DNA of 15,448 nucleotides from Methanosarcinales archaeon (GTDB taxonomy: Archaea; Halobacteriota; Methanosarcinia; Methanosarcinales; Methanogasteraceae): positions 1 to 15,448 of the forward strand of contig DAOUXE010000001.1 in NCBI GenBank assembly GCA_030666765.1. The letters run 5' to 3'. Below, piece by piece: positions 6,508 to 13,744 of this stretch (position 1 is the stretch's first letter; each line of letters begins with the position of its first letter). A program made the position numbers and the translations under genes. Below the pieces are notes generated by a model. That model was given only the letters and a program-made list of their open reading frames with translations, did not search any database and had not been told where the DNA came from.

Positions 6508-7812
6508 CCATCTCCACAATGGGATAAAGACGATCGTTTTACCATCGGTCGTCTCTTTTCCATCGAAATCTTCCGTTAGGACAAGACCCTCTTCCGGATT
6601 GAATTCGTCCATCGCCCTCAATAACGATTTGACCTCTCTTTTTCTTGTTTCCTCTGCACTAATACTCCAACAAACCTGAATCAGTTGCTTGACGTACAGC
6701 CCTTCTGTTATGACAAAATCGACCTCGCCTTTCGCATCCTTCCAGTAGCGTATGGCTGATGAACCGAATCTTCGTTTTAGATCGATAAACACAATATTCT
6801 CAGCCAATCTACCGAGATTTTCAGAAAATTTCGGGTAGCCGACCCTTATGAACCCATTGTCCACACAGTACAATTTTACAGGGTATTTCAGAATATCCTT
6901 TACCTTGTATGAGAATATCGGAACGGAAAAGAAGAGGAAAACTTCATTCATATAGGAAAAGTACTCTATCAGTGTCTGTTTTCCGACCGAAAGCCCACAC
7001 GATTTGAAGAACCTGTGAGCCTTCGAAAAACTGAAAGGCGAGGAAAAGGATGAGAAGAGGTAATTGACAAGGTTTTCGAGGAGAACTTTGTTCTTGATAG
7101 GGTATCTTGATATCACATCTCTGTTGATAATCCCGTCCAGGTACTCACCCAACAAGATCGTCTTTAAATTCATCTTATCTGTCAGGACAACCTCTGGAAA
7201 CCCTCCAAACTCCAGATATTCCTTAAACAGTCTCTTGATCTCGTGCACTCTCGGTGAATAGAGTAATAATCGGTCTTCAATATCCAGCTCAGGATCTTTC
7301 GCCTTCAAGAACTCCCTGAAAGAGAACGGATGGATCTCAAGTCTTATGATTCTCCCTGTGAGCAGCGTAGACAACTCGGTTCTCAAAATTTTTGATGAAG
7401 ATCCGGAGACAATAAATTTTATATCTGTATTGTCGTAGAAATTCCGCACGAATCGTTCCCATTCCGGGACATTCTGAACCTCGTCAAGAAAGAGGCATAT
7501 CGGCTTATTCTGATCGTAATCGAAATTTTCGATGAATGCCTCATATATCCGATCCAGGCTTCTCTCTGTCAACGGTTGCAACCTCCGATCCTCCAGATTT
7601 ACGTAAACGATATTCTCTTCCGGAATTTCACCGAGGGATTTCGCGGTCTGAAACATGAAAAACGTTTTTCCAGCTCTTCTAACACCAATTATTCCCAGAC
7701 CCTCTTTTAATCGAAGGAGGTCTCTGTAATCGATCTCTCTTTCAACGATTGTTGGTAGTTCGCTCTCGAACCATTCCTTCAGGACCATTATAGCATACTC
7801 TTTCTCCGTCAT
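6496..7812 (-). CDS. AAA ATPase of the AAA_14 / DUF4143 family
   Basis: This 438-residue cytoplasmic protein is the only minus-strand gene in the window. It has a Walker A motif GVRRAGKT (43-50), a Walker B motif ICLFLDEVQ (105-113) and a sensor-like IVSGSSSKIL (134-143). A winged-helix-like middle part follows, then a C-terminal DUF4143-type region with YWKDAKGEVDFV and QVCW, resembling a PD-(D/E)xK nuclease fold. Such ATPases are frequent in archaea, often as strain-variable genes, and their function is poorly known. A TATA-like CTTAAATTTG centred about 25 bases before the ATG suggests a leaderless transcript. The gene lies beside an orphan dockerin fragment and faces away from the surface genes, so it probably entered the cluster by insertion and is unrelated in function. 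Confidence 0.88.
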   Translation of the reverse strand: MTEKEYAIMVLKEWFESELPTIVEREIDYRDLLRLKEGLGIIGVRRAGKTFFMFQTAKSLGEIPEENIVYVNLEDRRLQPLTERSLDRIYEAFIENFDYDQNKPICLFLDEVQNVPEWERFVRNFYDNTDIKFIVSGSSSKILRTELSTLLTGRIIRLEIHPFSFREFLKAKDPELDIEDRLLLYSPRVHEIKRLFKEYLEFGGFPEVVLTDKMNLKTILLGEYLDGIINRDVISRYPIKNKVLLENLVNYLFSSFSSPFSFSKAHRFFKSCGLSVGKQTLIEYFSYMNEVFLFFSVPIFSYKVKDILKYPVKLYCVDNGFIRVGYPKFSENLGRLAENIVFIDLKRRFGSSAIRYWKDAKGEVDFVITEGLYVKQLIQVCWSISAEETRKREVKSLLRAMDEFNPEEGLVLTEDFDGKETTDGKTIVFIPLWRWLLL

Positions 7813-7815
7813 ATT

Positions 7816-7866
7816 TGTTCTATTGGTAAAACAAATTTAAGTAGTTTTTGTTCTGCATGCAGAACA
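7816..7866 (-). promoter_or_regulatory. Promoter of the ATPase gene with an 18-bp perfect palindrome
   Basis: On the minus strand the TATA-like element lies at about 7833-7841 and the start codon at 7810-7812, which fits a leaderless mRNA. Directly upstream of the promoter is the perfect palindrome TGTTCTGCATGCAGAACA (7849-7866). Its half-site TGTTCT occurs again at 7816-7821 near the transcription start. A looser inverted pair, ATTTGTT (7813-7819) and AACAAAT (7830-7836), brackets the start region. This looks like a binding site for a dimeric regulator, perhaps for autoregulation. Confidence 0.55.
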
Positions 7867-7881
7867 GCATCTATACGATCC

Positions 7882-7998
7882 GGTGGGTGGATGTTAGAAG
7901 GCGCGGATCTGAGCGGAAACGATCAGGTCTCATCACTCGATGTGCTGATGATCCTGCAGGCGGCTTCCGAAAACATCGAATCAGGAGTAGCGTCCTAA
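7882..7998 (+). pseudogene. Orphan dockerin second repeat
   Basis: This frame encodes GGWMLEGADLSGNDQVSSLDV followed by LMILQAASENIESGVAS and then TAA. It matches the second dockerin repeat of the 5257 gene (GEYSGDADMNEDDQ, then TSLDALMILQ). The homology stops at about 7882, where the palindrome and promoter of the ATPase gene begin, so the 5' part of the gene is gone. An ATG at 7891 would allow a 35-residue peptide, but there is no ribosome binding site and a single half dockerin is not expected to bind cohesin. It is best read as the remnant of a second beta-helix/dockerin gene removed by insertion or deletion. Confidence 0.65.
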
Positions 7999-8009
7999 AT
8001 TTCATGACT

Positions 8010-8110
8010 TCTGAATGCACGCAGCTGCATACGAGATTTACGCAGATACCCAAATCAACAAATCTGCGTTCATCAGCGGTTGATTATATTTTTCAACTTT
8101 TTCCTGCGAT
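8010..8110. repeat. Intergenic ATCTGCG-type inverted repeat element
   Basis: ACGCAGAT (8040-8047) and ATCTGCGT (8062-8069) are a perfect 8-bp inverted pair with a 14-base loop. Degenerate copies lie around them (CACGCAGCTG at 8018-8027, CATCAGCGG at 8071-8079). A small dyad then follows, GTTGA (8079-8083) and TCAAC (8093-8097), with a T-run after it. The phrase resembles an ATCTGCG/TTCATC-type palindromic intergenic repeat that I recall from many environmental prokaryotes. The family call is from memory and needs a search. The rest of the gene-free stretch between the two genes shows only the dockerin remnant and cassette C; nothing is seen in 8111-8185. Confidence 0.45.
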
Positions 8111-8185
8111 TCGTTATTGGAGGCTACATTCTTCGGATTTTGGATTTAAACAAGTCATGGTTCGTAGGACACTACCGAATTATGC

Positions 8186-8306
8186 GGAAATTAGGTTTTT
8201 ATTCCAAAACCTAATTTTGTTAGGGCAGGGTTCTTGCATACCTAATAGCTAAACGTCTTTGAAACACAATAACGCATGATAACAGCAGTAAAGGTGACAT
8301 AACAAC
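8186..8306 (+). promoter_or_regulatory. Shared promoter/leader cassette, copy C
   Basis: A perfect 11-bp dyad is present, AATTAGGTTTT (8189-8199) with AAAACCTAATT (8206-8216). The second pair is TTAGG (8220-8224) and CCTAA (8241-8245), again 16 bases apart. The TATA region here is poor (TTCTTGCATA), so this promoter may be weaker or depend on an activator. The downstream leader and its AAAGGTGACATAACAACATGA are almost the same as in copy B, with GGTGA as ribosome binding site. It should drive the whole six-gene run that starts at 8307. Confidence 0.72.
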
Positions 8307-9767
8307 ATGAAAATAAATTTTACCGGACGAATATTGACGATAGCACTGTTTCTCGTATTGCTGACAGGAAACGCGTACGCAGGGTGTGTGGGCGACGCCA
8401 CAGGCATAGATTACGGATGCGGAGACCCGGTAACAGAATCCTGCACATTCAACGAAGATCTGAACTGCGCAAGCGGGCACGGTCTCGTAATCGGCGCAGA
8501 TAACATCGTGATCGATGGCAATGGACACACACTAAATGGCGTTAGTCCCGACGTATGCGGCGGTCTTGGAATCGAACGATCAGGAATATACAACAAAGCG
8601 CACGATGATATAACCATCAAAAATCTGGAGATTACGAACTTCTGCACCGGAATATATTTCCGGTATGATGACGAAATCGGCGATTCAGTCGAACGAATCG
8701 CGGTAAAGAACTGCGAGATACACCACAACGGCGCAAGCGGCGGAGACACCACGACACAGGGCATCAAGTGGATTGGCGTCTTCGATAGCGTGATTGCGGA
8801 CAGCCGAGTCCACGACAACACCGGATCAGGGACTGCCTGCACAAGCGGCGGCAACGGGATATTCATAAACGGAATCTCTGGTGTGGGAGCATGGAATAAC
8901 ACCATAACCGGAAATACGATCTATAACAATGCAAAATCCGGTTTTCTCACCCGGATGATGTGCAGGGATACCACGGTGAGCCACAACGATGTGTATGGAA
9001 ACGGACAGGCAGGAATCGTACTCAGGTGCAAGAAGTCAGAGACGCATACAATCGAGAATAACAATGTGCATGAGAACTATGGCGCTGGAATCTGGATCGG
9101 TGGCCCCGATAACACGATTGAGCATAACACAGTTACCGGAAACAGGAACGGCTCCCTCTACACAGGTGTCGTTGGCGAGTGCGGTTCCGGGATCAAGGTA
9201 TGCCGGGCAGAGGCGCACAACAACGAGATTGTCTCAAACACCGCCTGCGATAACGATTTCGCGGATATTGAGGTATGTGCTGAGATCGGCGTTACAGGAA
9301 CAACAGGCAGTGACAACACCTGCGACAGGGCAGAGGGCTACGACGACGCCGGAACCACTGGATGCAGATACGCCTGCATCCACGCAGATGAACTGGCTCG
9401 TGAGTTAACTGCGCAGGGATGGGTGTTGTACGGCACCGACCAGTGCCCGTGGTGTGTAAGGCAGAGAGATGAGTTCGGCGATGCTTTTGGGCATCTGACA
9501 TACATCAACTGCATGGAGAATAAGTCGGCATGCACCGATGCAGGCATCCAGGACATCCCGTGCTGGGCTTCGCCAGACAGCATGCTCCATCCGGGCTATC
9601 ACAATCTGACGGCGCTCTCCGGAATGGCAGGCGATTACCGGAGAGCACATCCCACTCCAACACCAACCACTAAAATGTCAACATCGCCAGCTACGGTCGG
9701 CTTTGGGTCGGCATCTACGCTTGTGCTGCTGCTTATCGTTTTTCTGACGAGAAGAAGATGGAAATGA
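8307..9767 (+). CDS. Surface beta-helix protein fused to a thioredoxin-like CPWC domain
   Basis: The 486 residues start with a signal peptide (about 1-25, LLTGNAYA). A right-handed beta-helix (about 26-355) follows, very similar to that of the 5257 gene throughout, including its Cys residues. Where that gene has a dockerin, this one has a thioredoxin-like domain (about 358-445). It contains WVLYGTDQCPWCVRQRDEFG with the redox motif CPWC at 380-383, INCMENKSAC, and IQDIPCW, whose Pro418 fits the cis-proline site. This pattern resembles the thioredoxin-like domains linked to VKOR. The tail has a Thr/Pro linker, VGFG (464-467), a hydrophobic segment and RRRWK: a PGF-CTERM-like anchor lacking the usual Pro. 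A role in forming or repairing disulfides in the Cys-rich beta-helices is possible (inference). The end overlaps the next gene by 10 bases. Confidence 0.88.
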   Translation: MKINFTGRILTIALFLVLLTGNAYAGCVGDATGIDYGCGDPVTESCTFNEDLNCASGHGLVIGADNIVIDGNGHTLNGVSPDVCGGLGIERSGIYNKAHDDITIKNLEITNFCTGIYFRYDDEIGDSVERIAVKNCEIHHNGASGGDTTTQGIKWIGVFDSVIADSRVHDNTGSGTACTSGGNGIFINGISGVGAWNNTITGNTIYNNAKSGFLTRMMCRDTTVSHNDVYGNGQAGIVLRCKKSETHTIENNNVHENYGAGIWIGGPDNTIEHNTVTGNRNGSLYTGVVGECGSGIKVCRAEAHNNEIVSNTACDNDFADIEVCAEIGVTGTTGSDNTCDRAEGYDDAGTTGCRYACIHADELARELTAQGWVLYGTDQCPWCVRQRDEFGDAFGHLTYINCMENKSACTDAGIQDIPCWASPDSMLHPGYHNLTALSGMAGDYRRAHPTPTPTTKMSTSPATVGFGSASTLVLLLIVFLTRRRWK

Positions 9768-11665
9768 AGATGGAGACGAAGATGAAACGAGAACACCTTG
9801 CCGGGCTGTTGATACTACTACTACTCTCAGCAGCAAACGCACACGCAGGATGCATCGGTGATGTCACAGGCACGGAGTACGGATGCGGCGATACTGTTAT
9901 TGAGAGCTGCACATTTGACGGAGACCTGAACTGCTCGACAAAGCACGGCCTCATAATCGGTGCGGACGGGATCGTGATCGACGGCAACGGATACGCGATA
10001 ACCACAGGTGCCCACGGCGACGAGGAGGGGATCCATAACGACGGATGTGACCGGGTGACTATAAAGAACCTGAGGATCAGCGGATTCTGTTTCGGGATAT
10101 ACTGGAGAGACGCTGATAACGGAAATATAATGGATAACAGCATAGATTATCATCAGGGAAGCGGGATCTGGCTATTTGCATCGTCTTGCAACAATATAAC
10201 TAGAAATAGTATCGATTATAGTGACAGTGGTCAGGGAATCTTTCTGTCCAGTGCTGCAAACCGGAACACCATAAGAGACAACGAGATAATGACGGTCACC
10301 GGGAGGGGTGTGAACATAGACGGCTCAAACGAAAATGAACTCCGCGATAACCGGGTCTGCGGCAACGCACGCGGCGATGTGGTGGTCGAATCCGGGTCAG
10401 GGAACATGGGCAGTAACAACACCTGCGAGATAGCAAAGGGTTACAGCGATTCAGACAGCAGTCCGTGCACGCACTCCTGCCCTTCATGCGAGATCCGGTC
10501 TGCCGGAGGTTCGAAAGACAAGGAGGGACGCGGTAAACCAACATGCGGGTGTGTGTCAGTGAGAGACTCATCAACGATCTTTGCGTATGGCGATACCGTG
10601 ACCGAGAGTTGTATGTTCAACTGCAACCTCTCCTACCAGTCGGGACACGGTCTCGTAATCGGAGCCGATAATATCGTGATCGATGGCAACGGTTATACGC
10701 TGGATGGCATAACTCCGGGCGGTTGCAGCGGACTTGGGATACAGCGCTCAGGAATCTTCAATCACGGCTATGACGGTGTAACAGTCAAAAATCTTGAGAT
10801 TACGAACTTCTGCAACGGAATCTACTTAAGAGGCGACGAGATCACAGGAGATGTTGTCAACAACAACACAATAGATAACTGCGAGATACATCACAACGGC
10901 AACGATCTCGAGGATACGGCAACCCATGGCATCAAGATGCACTATGTATACAAAAGTACGATAAGTAATAATCTGGTGCATCACAACAAAGGCAAGGGCA
11001 CGAGCTGCGAGAATGGGGGGAATGGGATCTTCTTAAACGCTGGCGACCATAATTTGATGGTCAACAACACAGTCTGTGACAACACCAAAGCCGGAATTTT
11101 CACGAGGATGAAGCCCAGGTACAATAATGTCACCAGCAACCGGGTGACTGGAAACGGGCAGGGCGGAATCGTGCTGCGATGTAAACTCTCCAGCTTATTC
11201 ACAATCGAGAACAATATTGTAACAGATAATAAAGGTCCTGGAATCTATGTGGGCGGTCCTGGTAATACGCTTCGGTATAATACCGCAACAGATAATAAGA
11301 ACGGCTCCACGTACGGGGACGATGCATCCATCGCCAACGGGATCCGCATCTCGCGGGAGGCGGATAACACCACCTTAATCGAGAATAATGTCACAGGCAA
11401 CGATGATACTGACGTGTATGTGAAGAAAGGGCTCACCGGGATAGCCGGTTCCAACAACACATACCAGTCCACCTTGAATTATGAGGATTATTCACGAGAC
11501 GGTCAGGGGGTCAGAGGAAAGAAGGTTGTTGGGAGAACTGAGTCGGTCAATAGTTTTAGATCAGGAACAGAACTGCCAGCGGTCAAGGTGACGCCAATTA
11601 TGGCGACGTTGATCGTGGTTGTACTACTGATATTTGTGGTATTCGGATATTCGAGAAAGAAATAA
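9758..11665 (+). CDS. Double right-handed beta-helix protein with C-terminal membrane anchor
   Basis: The 635 residues hold two beta-helix modules. Module 1 (about 31-245) opens with GCIGDVTGTEYGCGDTVIES and is a shorter version of the family. Module 2 (about 262-590) opens with GCVSVRDSSTIFAYGDTVTE, then GHGLVIGADNIVIDGNGYTL, and follows the full-length family closely. The C-terminus has a transmembrane segment (about 607-630) and SRKK, with no PGF motif, so it is probably a plain membrane anchor with the helices outside. Four ATG codons compete for the start (9758, 9764, 9770, 9782). The one at 9782 has GGAG six bases upstream and yields a typical signal peptide (MKREHLAGLLILLLLSAANA), so it may be the true start. 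The next gene begins one base after the stop. Confidence 0.86.
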   Translation: MEMKMETKMKREHLAGLLILLLLSAANAHAGCIGDVTGTEYGCGDTVIESCTFDGDLNCSTKHGLIIGADGIVIDGNGYAITTGAHGDEEGIHNDGCDRVTIKNLRISGFCFGIYWRDADNGNIMDNSIDYHQGSGIWLFASSCNNITRNSIDYSDSGQGIFLSSAANRNTIRDNEIMTVTGRGVNIDGSNENELRDNRVCGNARGDVVVESGSGNMGSNNTCEIAKGYSDSDSSPCTHSCPSCEIRSAGGSKDKEGRGKPTCGCVSVRDSSTIFAYGDTVTESCMFNCNLSYQSGHGLVIGADNIVIDGNGYTLDGITPGGCSGLGIQRSGIFNHGYDGVTVKNLEITNFCNGIYLRGDEITGDVVNNNTIDNCEIHHNGNDLEDTATHGIKMHYVYKSTISNNLVHHNKGKGTSCENGGNGIFLNAGDHNLMVNNTVCDNTKAGIFTRMKPRYNNVTSNRVTGNGQGGIVLRCKLSSLFTIENNIVTDNKGPGIYVGGPGNTLRYNTATDNKNGSTYGDDASIANGIRISREADNTTLIENNVTGNDDTDVYVKKGLTGIAGSNNTYQSTLNYEDYSRDGQGVRGKKVVGRTESVNSFRSGTELPAVKVTPIMATLIVVVLLIFVVFGYSRKK

Positions 11666-11666
11666 T

Positions 11667-12788
11667 ATGATAAAGATAATACTATTTATATTGTTGGTCA
11701 TCTCATCGGTGGGATTGGCGAGTAGCCATGAAGATATCGGGAATCTCACCGAATATGCCGAAAAATTATCCATTGTAGAAAATTACGGTGGCGCAGGCGT
11801 ATTGTATAACAGAATCGCCTTGCACCATAGCAACGCAAGCGACTGGAACAATGCATCGAAATATTACGTGCTTGCCGCATTGAATTTCACGGTTGCAGGA
11901 GACTACGATTCTGCGGCTGCAAGCTACCAGCTCGCTGGTGACTGCTGCACCGGACAGAAAGAGTGTGACAATGCACTGAAATACTACGAACTCGCAAGAG
12001 AGAACTACAGAAAGAACGATCCCGATTATGACGGCTCATGGATCGATAAAAAGATGCGAGAGTGCCGGGAAAAGTCATTGATTAGCGGTCTCGTGATCTT
12101 CGGGATACTCATCGGGATGCTCAAGTTCTCAAGCAAAGCAGCGTTCGGGATGGGATTTTCCAAACTTAGCAGCAGGGAAATTCTCGCAGTCGCATCGATC
12201 TACCTTGTTGTGCCGCTTCTGATGTGTGCATTGATCAGCGTTGCGGATGATGCGCTCTACGAAACGATAAACACACTTTTTGGAATGGGACTCGCATTCG
12301 GGGTGTTTCAGCTGGTGCTAGCGATATCGCTACTCGTTCTTGGATTCTACACCGTCAGAAAGTGGAACCGGACAAAAAAAGATGTTAGCAGGAGAACATT
12401 TCTCTTGATGGCGCTGCCATGTCCTGTATCGCTTGCAACGATCTTTCTGACATGCGCATTTCTCGTGATTGCAGGCATGGGAACTCTCAAAGCAGGACTA
12501 CTCGTCGGAGCCATATTCTTTTCGACTATTATCGTGATAACAACAGTTTTACGAAGAACCCGGTCTGCCAAGAAGCCTTCGAATCTGGGAAGCATGATGA
12601 TATTCTTCGGTCTTCTATATCTCCTCTCAATCCTGCTAGTTCCTGCGTATCTGCCTGTGAGCGAGATGGATATATCGATTAGGGGCTTTCCGGTGAGTGA
12701 TATGATTCCGGGATCTCTCTTCATCCTTACTATGACCAGTATCGGATTTGTGCGAGGGAGGATAAGAATCGCTAACAGGAGTGAATAA
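11667..12788 (+). CDS. Helical-repeat plus DUF2162-type membrane protein
   Basis: The start at 11667 is chosen because it gives a normal signal sequence (MIKIILFILLVISSVGLASS) and avoids a 32-base overlap with the previous gene. An in-frame ATG at 11634 would add 11 charged residues. The 373 residues have an extracytoplasmic helical part (about 25-130) with two TPR-like hairpins (ASKYYVLAALNFTVAGDYDSA; NALKYYELARENY). About six or seven membrane segments follow (near 139-157, 172-193, 207-230, 246-270, 276-295, 309-330, 348-363). KAAFGMGFSKLSSREIL and ALPCPVSLATIFL are like the DUF2162 family of predicted transporters in methanogens, often placed beside ExbB-like and DUF2149 genes. The family call is from memory and the substrate is unknown. 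The added TPR-like domain is unusual and could contact the beta-helix proteins encoded upstream. Confidence 0.75.
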   Translation: MIKIILFILLVISSVGLASSHEDIGNLTEYAEKLSIVENYGGAGVLYNRIALHHSNASDWNNASKYYVLAALNFTVAGDYDSAAASYQLAGDCCTGQKECDNALKYYELARENYRKNDPDYDGSWIDKKMRECREKSLISGLVIFGILIGMLKFSSKAAFGMGFSKLSSREILAVASIYLVVPLLMCALISVADDALYETINTLFGMGLAFGVFQLVLAISLLVLGFYTVRKWNRTKKDVSRRTFLLMALPCPVSLATIFLTCAFLVIAGMGTLKAGLLVGAIFFSTIIVITTVLRRTRSAKKPSNLGSMMIFFGLLYLLSILLVPAYLPVSEMDISIRGFPVSDMIPGSLFILTMTSIGFVRGRIRIANRSE

Positions 12789-12800
12789 AGGAGGAGTAAA

Positions 12801-13385
12801 ATGGAACTACTGGATGAACTTATGAAGATTCTGCTTACGATTAACAATGCGATGCTGTATCCTGTGCTGATACTGCTGATACTGCTGGTTGCCCTCTGTT
12901 TCGTATTCGCAGGAGATATGATCGCTGAATACTCAAAACGGAGCAAAGTATTCGACGACAAGTTTAACGAAGGTCATCTGAGCGGTTTTGATGAGGCTGC
13001 GAAGAGATTGATCGCAGAGCACCGAAACCCCCTCGATGAAAGCGCGCTCTCTGTGAAGATCGAACGGCTGCTTCAGGAGTACGAGGCAGAAGCCGGAAGA
13101 AAACTCGGGAATACCCGTCTTCTGATACGGATCGGTCCGATGCTCGGGCTCATGGGCACCCTGATACCACTGGGTCCCGCCCTCCTCGGACTTACTGCAG
13201 GAAACCTCGAACAACTGGCAAACAATCTGGTGATTGCGTTCACCTCAACTGTGGTCGGGCTTCTGATCGGTGCGGTCGCGCTCACGGTTGCCAGTGTCAG
13301 GCAGCGGTGGTACTCGCAGGACCTGGATGACATGGAGTATATGGCAGAGTTATCGATTGCGAGGGGGGAGGTGGCTGATCGATGA
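12801..13385 (+). CDS. MotA/TolQ/ExbB-type proton channel protein
   Basis: This 194-residue membrane protein has a perfect ribosome binding site (AGGAGG) 12 bases after the preceding gene. TM1 lies at about 17-38, followed by a cytoplasmic helical stretch (about 40-105), TM2 at about 108-130 and TM3 at about 141-166. The motif RIGPMLGLMGTLIPLGPAL (110-128) and the TM3 stretch AFTSTVVGLLIGA (146-158) fit the family, including the small and Thr residues that line the channel in ExbB and TolQ. In bacteria these proteins form pentamers around ExbD or TolR and use the ion gradient to drive envelope machines. In archaea they occur next to DUF2149, as here: the stop overlaps the next start as ATGA, so the two subunits are made together. 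Confidence 0.88.
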   Translation: MELLDELMKILLTINNAMLYPVLILLILLVALCFVFAGDMIAEYSKRSKVFDDKFNEGHLSGFDEAAKRLIAEHRNPLDESALSVKIERLLQEYEAEAGRKLGNTRLLIRIGPMLGLMGTLIPLGPALLGLTAGNLEQLANNLVIAFTSTVVGLLIGAVALTVASVRQRWYSQDLDDMEYMAELSIARGEVADR

Positions 13386-13744
13386 AGACGAGGTTTATGG
13401 GGCGGAAACGACGCTCTGAGCTTAACAGTCGCTCGGGAGTGGAGGAGGATCCCCTCGATGGCGTGGCGAACCTCTTTGATGTGGCGATCGTCTTTGCAGT
13501 GGCACTGATGCTTGCGCTTGTGACGTACCACAGTCTCCCTGAACTGGTCTCATCCACATCGGATGTCACAATCGTCAAGAATCCGGGAACTGAGGATATG
13601 GAGCTTATAGTCAAGCATGGCGAGAAGGTAGAGGTCCGGAAGATAACGGATGAGGACGTTTACGGCATGGGAAAGAAACTGGGCACCACATATCTGCTGG
13701 ATAGTGGCGAGGTGATCTATGTACTTGATAATGCGACAAAGTAG
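13382..13744 (+). CDS. DUF2149 protein, ExbD/TolR-like partner of the channel protein
   Basis: The 120 residues have a basic N-terminus (1-15), then EEDPLDGVANLFDVAIVFAV (21-40) running into one membrane segment (about 31-50). An extracytoplasmic domain follows (about 55-120) with VTIVKNPGTEDMELIVKHG and LGTTYLLDSGEVIYV, both typical of DUF2149. The layout copies ExbD/TolR: a short cytoplasmic tail, one membrane helix with a conserved Asp, and an outer domain. Asp33, in LFDVAIVF, sits at the start of the membrane helix, where ExbD and TolR carry their essential proton-binding Asp. The equivalence is inferred from position and pattern. The gene is coupled by ATGA to the channel gene, and its last 14 bases overlap the start of the following beta-helix gene. 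Confidence 0.87.
   Translation: MKTRFMGRKRRSELNSRSGVEEDPLDGVANLFDVAIVFAVALMLALVTYHSLPELVSSTSDVTIVKNPGTEDMELIVKHGEKVEVRKITDEDVYGMGKKLGTTYLLDSGEVIYVLDNATK

Noticed and set aside
7848..8252. A 134-codon plus-strand open frame across the gap downstream of the ATPase promoter
   Set aside because: It overlaps the palindrome, the dockerin remnant in another frame, the repeat element and promoter cassette C. It has a composition unlike the other genes and no ribosome binding site.
1854..8306. CRISPR array from the three repeated cassettes
   Set aside because: Only three copies occur, about 3 kb apart, with whole genes between them; they are promoter duplications.
11634..11666. Upstream start of the DUF2162-type gene at 11634
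   Set aside because: It would add a charged stretch before a normal signal sequence and overlap the preceding gene by 32 bases; the ATG at 11667 fits the operon spacing.
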